NCBI GenBank assembly: GCA_022013205.1
Contig: JAKLQT010000075.1
Coordinates: 1 to 5,799, forward strand
Length of the DNA: 5,799 nt
Reading direction: 5' to 3'
DNA from: Candidatus Omnitrophota bacterium
GTDB taxonomy: Bacteria > Omnitrophota > Gorgyraeia > B26-G9
The translations under genes and the position numbers were made by a program. Within the stretch, counting starts at the first letter, position 1; each line of letters opens with the position of its first letter. Shown in pieces: positions 1 to 3,933 of this stretch. The notes under the pieces were generated by a model. The model was not told the origin of the DNA and did no database searches. It saw only the letters and a list, made by a program, of their open reading frames with translations.

Positions 1-205
1 CCAGGTTCTGAGATAATTAAATTACCTGATAATTTACCAAATAAAAATGCAACTTTGATTGAGCCATACACATGCGCAGTTGGTTGTATTGATCGATATA
101 AGTCTATTCATGATTGGGTAGCAGGAGATGCATTCGAAATTAGTGATACTATTGTAATTTATGGAGTCGGCGCGATAGGAATGCTAATGGTAGCAGGATT
201 TTATT
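1..205 (+). pseudogene. Internal fragment of a zinc-type medium-chain dehydrogenase
   Basis: This is the upstream module of the fused frame, listed separately because it belongs to a different family from the rest. It covers the end of the catalytic domain (EP motif at 61-66) and the start of the NAD(P)-binding Rossmann fold (GVGAIG at 163-180). The zinc-binding N-terminus lies outside the window. The remaining half of the Rossmann domain and the C-terminus are absent, because the frame switches to pilin-like sequence about eight to twenty codons after the glycine motif. The exact junction cannot be placed from sequence alone. The substrate is unknown. Confidence 0.55.
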
Positions 206-645
206 TAGCTGCGGCAGCACTTGAAAACATCAAAGATCAGGGTGCCTTAAAAGAAAATGAAATAAAGGCTGCCAAAATACTCACAAAATACGCTAAAGCG
301 CAGGAAATTTACAAAAAACATTATGGGGATTATGCCGCAAACGCGTCCGGACTTATTATAGAAGAAAACGGCAAATACATTGTAATAGACTCCAAACTTA
401 AGGTCTTAAACGCCTCATACAGCAAAGAAAATCCAGCAAACGGCTACTATTATGTAGAGCTGGTAGAAAGGGGCTCAAAAAGTCATAACAGCAGCTTTTT
501 CCTAAGCGCAGTACCGGCGCAATACGGAATATCCGGATTGAATACTTTCTGGATTGATAAAAGAGGTGTGGTAATGAAGAAAAACAATGGCGCAAAGCCT
601 ATTTATTATAATATTAACTTCTTAGATGAATCTCGGGGAGATTAA
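1..645 (+). CDS. Chimeric ORF: dehydrogenase fragment fused in frame to a pilin-like C-terminal part (5' incomplete)
   Basis: The frame is open from base 1, so the real start lies upstream; the TTG at 55 has no ribosome binding site and lies inside dehydrogenase-like sequence. Bases 1 to about 205 read like the middle of a zinc-dependent medium-chain alcohol dehydrogenase: LPDN, then ATLIEP (the Glu region near the catalytic zinc in this family), then a beta strand with the Rossmann motif GVGAIG at 163-180. From about 205-245 onward the protein instead looks like a type IV pilin-like or pseudopilin protein: an amphipathic helix with AAKILTKYAKAQEIYKK and GDYA (265-336), and a C-terminal beta domain with NGYYYVEL, FFLSAVPAQYG, TFWIDKRGVV. 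The usual pilin start (prepilin peptidase site, FTLIE helix) is missing and replaced by the dehydrogenase part. Neither half is complete, so a working product is doubtful. It may be a real fusion, a pseudogene, or a misassembly. No terminator is evident after the stop. Confidence 0.7.
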   Translation, partial: PGSEIIKLPDNLPNKNATLIEPYTCAVGCIDRYKSIHDWVAGDAFEISDTIVIYGVGAIGMLMVAGFYLAAAALENIKDQGALKENEIKAAKILTKYAKAQEIYKKHYGDYAANASGLIIEENGKYIVIDSKLKVLNASYSKENPANGYYYVELVERGSKSHNSSFFLSAVPAQYGISGLNTFWIDKRGVVMKKNNGAKPIYYNINFLDESRGD

Positions 646-684
646 ACTTCTTTCGTTTATTTGTTTTAGTTGTTAGAGCAGATG

Positions 685-713
685 TTGACAATAGGTAATA
701 AAGATGTGATAAT
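685..713 (+). promoter_or_regulatory. Sigma70-type promoter for the NusG-II / S-T operon
   Basis: TTGACA at 685-690 matches the -35 consensus exactly. It is followed after 17 bases by GATAAT at 708-713, five of six matches to the -10 box, with an extended -10 TG at 705-706. Transcription would start near 720, giving a leader of about 46 bases before the ATG at 766. It is the best-formed promoter in the window and sits in the gap before the first gene of the operon. Confidence 0.65.
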
Positions 714-765
714 GAAATGAGTTAAAAAAGCGGCTCAAAATAATGCTAATTGCTTTAAAGGCAGT

Positions 766-1203
766 ATGTTGTCAATGAAAGATGAACGAAAAGAACATAT
801 TGATTTATTAAATCACACAAAGTGTGATTTAATTCTTATTTTGACGATAATTTTAGTGATTTTTAGCGCTTTAGCATTTCAAAATTTTGTTTTAAGAAAG
901 CAGCCTTGCATTAGTACACAAAAAGCACTTATATTTTTAGAAAATGGCCTGCTGAGGGAAATTAATCTAAAAGAAAATAAAGAATTATACCTGCCTGAAG
1001 CAGGTATAAGAGTAGAAACAAAAGATGGGAAGGTACGCATTATTGAATCGGATTGCCCCGGGCAGATATGTGTACATAGCGGCTGGATACAATATGCAGG
1101 GCAGAGCATTGTTTGTGTACCTAATAAAATTTTTATTGAGATTCAGGCAGCTGCGGGCAAACAGGCAGTTGATAGCAAACAGATTGATATTCTAAGTTTT
1201 TAG
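766..1203 (+). CDS. Membrane-anchored NusG domain II protein
   Basis: A 145-residue protein of the stand-alone NusG domain II (NusG_II) family. These are small extracytoplasmic beta-barrel domains of unknown biochemical role, unlike the transcription factor NusG. Visible features: a charged N-terminus, one membrane helix at about residues 20-40, then the family core with SDCPGQICVHSGWI (95-108) and AGQSIVCVPN (111-120). The three family cysteines, C97, C102 and C117, are present. The ATG at 766 is preceded by AAAGG at 756-760 with a short spacer; an in-frame ATG at 775 is a less likely start because it lies further from that site. The gene ends 9 bases before the next start, so the two are probably co-transcribed from the promoter at 685-713. 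As I recall, NusG_II genes often sit next to Gx-type transporters (often annotated heptaprenyl diphosphate synthase component I), which supports both calls. Its partner or ligand is unknown. Confidence 0.85.
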   Translation: MLSMKDERKEHIDLLNHTKCDLILILTIILVIFSALAFQNFVLRKQPCISTQKALIFLENGLLREINLKENKELYLPEAGIRVETKDGKVRIIESDCPGQICVHSGWIQYAGQSIVCVPNKIFIEIQAAAGKQAVDSKQIDILSF

Positions 1204-1212
1204 AGGTTAAAA

Positions 1213-2418
1213 ATGAATGCTCGTCAAAAAATTGATTTTAGCTCAAAAAAGATATCCCAAATGGCTTTTTTCATTGCTATCGCGTGTGTTTTGCAAATCT
1301 CTGAATCTCTAATTCCACATCCAATTCCAGGGCTTCGCTTAGGTCTTGCCAACACAATCACGATTATAGTTCTATTTAACTTTGGGTTTAAATACGCGTT
1401 AGAGTTATCTATTTTACGTACCATTGTCAGTTCTTTTTTTCTGGGAACCTTTCTTTCGCCGTCTTTTTTATTAAGTTTCATAGCAGCGGTATTAAGCACG
1501 CTAATCATGGGAATACTATATCACCTTTCATTAAAGCGCTGGCACCAGAAACTTGGAATAATCGGCATTAGCATCATCGGAGCGTTATTCCATAATATTA
1601 TCCAGCTTTTTGCCGCTTACTTCCTGCTTGTAAAGCACCCGGGGATTTTTGTGTTTTTTCCGTGGTTATGCCTGGGATCTTTAGTGACCGGATGGATAAC
1701 CGGAGTTGTTGCGGCAAACATTTGCCGCAATTTTAAAGATCTCGATTTCAGGGAATTTAGCGAATTAGAATTTTCTAATACAAGCTCTTCTAATGAAACA
1801 AAACTTTTACAAAAAAAGGCCTTCCTGATGAATCTATCACCAGGGTTAAAAATTGCAGCAATGCTGCTGATTTCGTGTCTAATATTAGTCTCTTCTAATT
1901 ATCGGCTTAACCTGGGGATATGTCTTTTATTGATTATTGTTTCATTGTTTTCTCGGATTTCTTTAGCACAGACATTAATAATGATACGAAGATTACTGCC
2001 ATTGTTACTTCCCGGCGTTTTTCTGCATCTATTTTTTAATTCCGGCACCAGTAAATTATTTTCATTTTCAATTTTTACTTTTACCCGGGAAGGGTTACAT
2101 GATGGACTAGTATTTTCTTTACGAATGCTTACAATCATAATAGCAAGTTCAATATTACTAAAAACTACTTCTCATGATGAAATGAATAGAGGGCTAGGAA
2201 ATTTATTATGGCCGTTAAAATTTTTGGGCATTTCACAAAAAAGGACCGCGGCTACAATAGCATTATCTCTGCAAATGATACCTTTACTGGGGGAAAGATT
2301 TAAAAGTATTTTTAAAACAATAAGCCTGAAAAATAAGAAAAGCATTAAAGGGATTGTCTCTCTGCTTACTCTGAGCATAACAACCATGTTTATAAAGCCA
2401 AAAAAAGAGAATAATTAA
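1213..2418 (+). CDS. Fused Gx-type (ECF S-component-like) and EcfT-like transmembrane protein
   Basis: A 401-residue polytopic membrane protein with two modules. Residues about 12-170 match the Gx transporter family (pfam Hpre_diP_synt_I), with the block ESLIPHPIPGLRLGLAN at 31-47 and helices around FNFGFKYALELSILRTIVSS and FLLSFIAAVLSTLIMG. The common name heptaprenyl diphosphate synthase component I is probably misleading, since the family resembles substrate-binding S components of ECF importers. A polar linker (about 171-208) leads to an EcfT/CbiQ-like module (209-401), with TREGLHDGLVFSLRM at 281-295, LLKTTSHDEM at 315-324 and LSLQMIPLLGERFKSI at 341-356. The EcfT part looks short: it stops soon after this last segment, and I see no clear second Ala-Arg coupling motif. 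No ATPase gene is in the window. GAGG at 1203-1206 lies 6 bases before the ATG. The likely role is uptake of a small precursor or vitamin; the substrate is unknown. Confidence 0.8.
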   Translation: MNARQKIDFSSKKISQMAFFIAIACVLQISESLIPHPIPGLRLGLANTITIIVLFNFGFKYALELSILRTIVSSFFLGTFLSPSFLLSFIAAVLSTLIMGILYHLSLKRWHQKLGIIGISIIGALFHNIIQLFAAYFLLVKHPGIFVFFPWLCLGSLVTGWITGVVAANICRNFKDLDFREFSELEFSNTSSSNETKLLQKKAFLMNLSPGLKIAAMLLISCLILVSSNYRLNLGICLLLIIVSLFSRISLAQTLIMIRRLLPLLLPGVFLHLFFNSGTSKLFSFSIFTFTREGLHDGLVFSLRMLTIIIASSILLKTTSHDEMNRGLGNLLWPLKFLGISQKRTAATIALSLQMIPLLGERFKSIFKTISLKNKKSIKGIVSLLTLSITTMFIKPKKENN

Positions 2419-2449
2419 TAGAAAATTAACTACCGTAACAGCTGATACC

Positions 2450-2553
2450 GTAATAAATCCCTAGTAAGGCCTTAAACGCCGCATAGTAAAGAAACCCTGA
2501 AAGAAGCTATGAATTACTAAGGCGTCAGGGGAGTATCTCATCTAAGGCTCAAA
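2450..2553 (+). pseudogene. Possible decayed pilin-like gene fragment
   Basis: Bases 2466-2485 match 400-419 of the pilin-like coding sequence at 18 of 20 positions (AAGG-CTTAAACGCC-CATA). Shared blocks flank this in the same order: GTAATA and TCC upstream, with single-base length differences, and AAAGAAA downstream. GGCTCAAA recurs at 2546-2553 against 472-479, at a different distance. In the matching frame the remnant reads KALNAA, two stops, then NP, Y and QGS, against KVLNAS, NP, Y and RGS in the gene. An in-frame TAA upstream and TAG TAA inside show it cannot be expressed as such. The match is short, so chance or a shared structural sequence is not excluded. Confidence 0.35.
2476..2525 (+). 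other. Potential long stem (interrupted inverted repeat)
   Basis: ACGCC at 2476-2480 can pair with GGCGT at 2521-2525, and TAGTAA at 2484-2489 with TTACTA at 2514-2519, giving 11 pairs around a small internal loop. An alternative pairing is CCCTGA (2495-2500) with TCAGGG (2525-2530). There is no T-tract after it, so it is not a standard terminator. It lies about 60 bases after the stop of the S-T fusion gene and could protect the 3' end of that mRNA, which is inference. It overlaps the possible pilin remnant. Confidence 0.3.
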
Positions 2554-2644
2554 CTGTGTTCTCTAAGTGCTGAAAATTGAATTTGTTAAATAAATTAAGC
2601 CGCTTATTTTCAAAACGTATTTTGCCTTTAAACCCTCAATAAAA

Positions 2645-2721
2645 GGAAGTAGAGGGGAAGTTCACTCTCAACTTGATAGATATCTAACTCAAAAATCAGA
2701 AATTCACCCTTCCCCTTTTCC
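2645..2721. repeat. Fold-back element with central palindrome
   Basis: AGGGGAAG at 2653-2660 is the exact reverse complement of CTTCCCCT at 2709-2716, and the arms extend imperfectly to GGAA at 2645-2648 and TTCC at 2718-2721. Between the arms lies the 10-base palindrome TAGATATCTA (2677-2686), itself flanked by TTGA and TCAA. The loop is too long for a terminator. It could be a miniature inverted-repeat element or a binding site upstream of the toxin-antitoxin promoter; the sequence does not decide which. Confidence 0.35.
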
Positions 2722-2746
2722 AACATGGGTATTACACAGAAAAAAA

Positions 2747-2775
2747 TAGATAATGATTATAATAAATGGTATAAT
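2747..2775 (+). promoter_or_regulatory. Tandem -10 boxes upstream of the toxin-antitoxin pair
   Basis: Two perfect TATAAT boxes lie at 2758-2763 and 2770-2775, just before the ATG at 2782. The second, with a weak -35 TAGATA at 2747-2752 and 17-base spacing, would start transcription at about 2782, that is at or next to the start codon. The first would give a leader of only about a dozen bases. No Shine-Dalgarno sequence precedes the ATG, which fits a leaderless or near-leaderless message. In such an AT-rich stretch one box may be fortuitous. Confidence 0.45.
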
Positions 2776-2781
2776 TAATAT

Positions 2782-3051
2782 ATGATTAGCGAAACAGATA
2801 AAAAAATAATAAAAGAACTATCGAAAAAATACCATGTAAAATTGGTGTTGCTTTTTGGGTCTAGTCTAGATCCAGCAAGAGAAGGCCAGGATATCGATCT
2901 TGCTGTCGACGGAATTGATCCGCGGAAATTCTTCAAGTATTATGGCGATCTTATGCTAAGTTTATCCAAGCCAGTAGATTTAATTGATCTGTCTGAACCC
3001 TCAAAATTTGTAAGTTTGGTTAAAAAAGAAGGCGTACCCATTTATGGTTAA
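2782..3051 (+). CDS. mntA: MntA-like nucleotidyltransferase antitoxin (MNT domain)
   Basis: An 89-residue minimal nucleotidyltransferase (MNT), the usual length for stand-alone MNT antitoxins. The catalytic signature is intact: G26-S27 in LLFGSS, the metal-binding pair D37 and D39 in QDIDLAV, and a third acid, D66, in PVDLIDL. The GS-to-DxD spacing is 9 residues rather than the more common 10. In characterised MntA/HepT pairs the enzyme adds AMP units to a tyrosine next to the HEPN active site of the toxin and inactivates it; that role is inferred here from the neighbour. The stop overlaps the start of the next gene by 8 bases, so translation is probably coupled. No ribosome binding site is seen before the ATG. 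Since the pair is self-contained, it may have arrived by transfer. The symbol is by family resemblance. Confidence 0.85.
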   Translation: MISETDKKIIKELSKKYHVKLVLLFGSSLDPAREGQDIDLAVDGIDPRKFFKYYGDLMLSLSKPVDLIDLSEPSKFVSLVKKEGVPIYG

Positions 3052-3463
3052 CTATAGAGACCGAATCGAAGCAGAATATGAGGCTATAGAGAAAACACTC
3101 GCCACCTTACCTCAAAAACCCCTTTCGCAATTATCTGAATTAGAACTTGCGGGGATATCTATACTGCTAAGTAATTTTTACAACGGCATTGAAAATATAT
3201 TAAAGCAAATATTCAAAAAAGAGTCCATAAAACTACCCGAAGGTAATGCTTGGCACCAAAACCTTATCAATTCTGCAGTAAATAAAAATATTATTTCTGC
3301 TGATTTAGCTATAAAAATCAGCGAATATATGAGTTTTAGGCACTTCGTAGCTCATGGTTACGCTTTCAACTTAAATCCCGAAAGGCTGCAAGAACTCACG
3401 GATAATGTTTTAAAGATATTTAAAAAATTCAAGGAAGAAATAAATGAAGCTCACCCGGGCTAA
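3044..3463 (+). CDS. hepT: HepT-like HEPN ribonuclease toxin
   Basis: A 139-residue, mostly helical HEPN-domain protein. The defining motif is present near the C-terminus: R99, H104 and Y106 in SFRHFVAHGY, the Rx4HxY pattern of HepT toxins. R and H form the RNase site, and the Tyr is the residue modified by MntA in studied systems. Upstream features also fit this toxin subfamily: LELAGISILLSNFYNGIENI at 33-52 and NAWHQNLI at 68-75. It starts inside mntA (8-base overlap), the usual arrangement for this toxin-antitoxin class. The likely activity is cleavage of tRNA or other RNA when free of antitoxin; the target is not known. The last codons, encoding EAHPG, run into a perfect GC-rich hairpin (3454-3471), so the natural C-terminus may have been replaced by an inserted element. 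The motif and partner make the call secure. Confidence 0.87.
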   Translation: MVNYRDRIEAEYEAIEKTLATLPQKPLSQLSELELAGISILLSNFYNGIENILKQIFKKESIKLPEGNAWHQNLINSAVNKNIISADLAIKISEYMSFRHFVAHGYAFNLNPERLQELTDNVLKIFKKFKEEINEAHPG

Positions 3464-3616
3464 AGCCCGGGGTTTCCAAGCGGAATCCCGCAGATTTACT
3501 TTTCCGCCACTGTATAACAGCTAGACCTCACCAGTTTTACTGGCGGGCATCCCCGGCTTGCCTGTCCCGCTGCATTTAAAGCGGGAAAAGCCTGTGTTTT
3601 CAAAGTATGCGGGATA
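3449..3616. other. GC-rich multi-hairpin segment, possibly an IS200/IS605-type element relic or structured RNA
   Basis: This segment is clearly richer in G and C than its surroundings and can form a series of hairpins: CCCGGGC/GCCCGGG with a TAAA loop (3454-3471), GCGG/CCGC (3480-3491), CTGT/ACAG (3510-3520), CCAGT/ACTGG (3531-3543, competing with CCGCCA 3504-3509 / TGGCGG 3541-3546), and CCCGCT/AGCGGG (3566-3585) nested inside GGCTT/AAGCC (3555-3592). ATCCCGC (3485-3491) could also pair with GCGGGAT (3609-3615), closing the whole. Subterminal palindromes and compact GC-rich ends of this kind are typical of IS200/IS605-family elements, but no transposase is intact. A structured non-coding RNA is the alternative. 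The family cannot be fixed by eye. Confidence 0.4.
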
Positions 3617-3642
3617 AACTTAACTCATCCATCCGCGCTTTA

Positions 3643-3729
3643 TTGCATCAAAGCTCCAATGATTAACAATATGGATTATTATTTTGATTTATCAATTTAA
3701 AAAAAATTAAATAACAAAAATAAATTTAA
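3643..3729 (+). repeat. 87-base exact direct repeat, copy 1
   Basis: Identical base for base to 5713-5799. In the second copy these bases encode the last 18 residues (from Cys, IKAPMINNMDYYFDLSI) and stop of the small ORF at 5546-5770, plus 29 bases beyond the stop. Here the same codons have no gene body in front of them: upstream of 3643 the two loci share no similarity. Copy 1 is thus an orphan 3' end. It is followed at once by the inverted repeat beginning ACCACAGAGG. Confidence 0.9.
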
Positions 3730-3813
3730 CCACAGAGGACACGGAGAAACACAGAGAGAAGACAAAAATTAGCAAACCACAAGAATCTCTGTGAACTCTG
3801 TGCGCTCTGTGGT
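3729..3813. repeat. Imperfect inverted repeat of the CCACAGAGG type
   Basis: The left arm at 3729-3757, beginning ACCACAGAG and containing CACAGAGA, pairs with the right arm at 3786-3813, TCTCTGTG to CTCTGTGGT, with 9 perfect outer and 8 perfect inner pairs and a few mismatches between. The loop is about 28 bases. Within each arm the unit CACAGAG recurs, so the arms look built from short repeats. From memory, sequences of this CCACAGAGGACAC type occur as dispersed intergenic repeats in many unrelated bacterial and archaeal genomes. No T-tract follows, so it is not a standard terminator. Confidence 0.7.
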
Positions 3814-3851
3814 GAATATTTTGCTTTATACAACAAATGAGGTAAAACAGG

Positions 3852-3880
3852 TTGTTGAACGGAAAAATTTAAACTATAAT
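3852..3880 (+). promoter_or_regulatory. Probable promoter of the adenylate-forming enzyme gene
   Basis: A perfect -10 TATAAT at 3875-3880 lies 17 bases after TTGTTG (3852-3857), a weak -35 with three of six matches. The start would be near 3887, giving a leader of about 47 bases to the ATG at 3934. The strong ribosome site AAGGAAG at 3924-3930 falls inside that leader. The assignment rests mainly on the -10 box and position. Confidence 0.45.
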
Positions 3881-3933
3881 ATAGAAAATAGCAATCAGAC
3901 TCGTTTTATAAATTTTAATAATTAAGGAAGCAA

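Larger units (their letters stand above)
2419..2781. other. 363-base gap without an intact gene
   Basis: No ORF with a credible start and ribosome site is visible on either strand. The left part (about 2430-2553) holds a stretch resembling the pilin-like coding sequence at 382-479 and a stem-forming segment. A short direct repeat TACCGTAA occurs at 2431-2438 and 2446-2453, with a period of 15 bases. Bases 2554-2644 show nothing I can name beyond a weak CAAAA/TTTTG hairpin at 2611-2624. The right part holds a fold-back repeat (2645-2721) and the promoter region of the toxin-antitoxin pair. No convincing rho-independent terminator follows the operon ending at 2418. Confidence 0.6.
3464..3933. 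other. 470-base gap without an intact gene
   Basis: The gap holds, in order, the remainder of the GC-rich hairpin segment (to about 3616), a short unassigned link, the first copy of the 87-base repeat (3643-3729), an imperfect inverted repeat (3729-3813), an unassigned AT-rich stretch, and the promoter and ribosome site of the next gene. No ORF with a credible start is present on either strand. A stop-free frame runs 3518-3700 into the repeat but has no start codon and looks fortuitous. Confidence 0.6.

Noticed and set aside
55..57. TTG at 55 as the start of the first protein
   Set aside because: The frame is open to base 1 and the residues before the TTG fit the dehydrogenase family, so the gene starts outside the window.
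181..189. ATG at 181 or 187 as the real start of the pilin-like protein
   Set aside because: No suitable ribosome site at a usable spacing, and the residues there still belong to the Rossmann motif helix rather than to a prepilin leader.
472..740. GGCTCAAAA shared by 472-480 and 732-740
   Set aside because: Nine bases in AT-rich DNA with no extended flanking similarity; probably chance.
2431..2453. TACCGTAA direct repeat as the start of a CRISPR or iteron array
   Set aside because: Only two copies of 8 bases, with no further units.
3454..3475. Hairpin CCCGGGC-TAAA-GCCCGGG as a rho-independent terminator of the toxin-antitoxin operon
   Set aside because: The stem is strong but is followed by GTTTCC rather than a run of T, and its left arm overlaps the last hepT codons.
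3444..3523. Short + strand ORF starting ATGAAGCTCACC
   Set aside because: It has only 26 codons, overlaps hepT and the hairpins, and has no ribosome site; it looks like a by-product of the GC-rich segment.
3480..3535. Resemblance to a cobalamin riboswitch core (GGAATCCCGC, CCGCCACTGTA, then AGCTAGACCT)
   Set aside because: The order is suggestive, but the B12 box consensus is not met, the spacing to the last block is too short, and it lies downstream of hepT with no B12-related gene after it.
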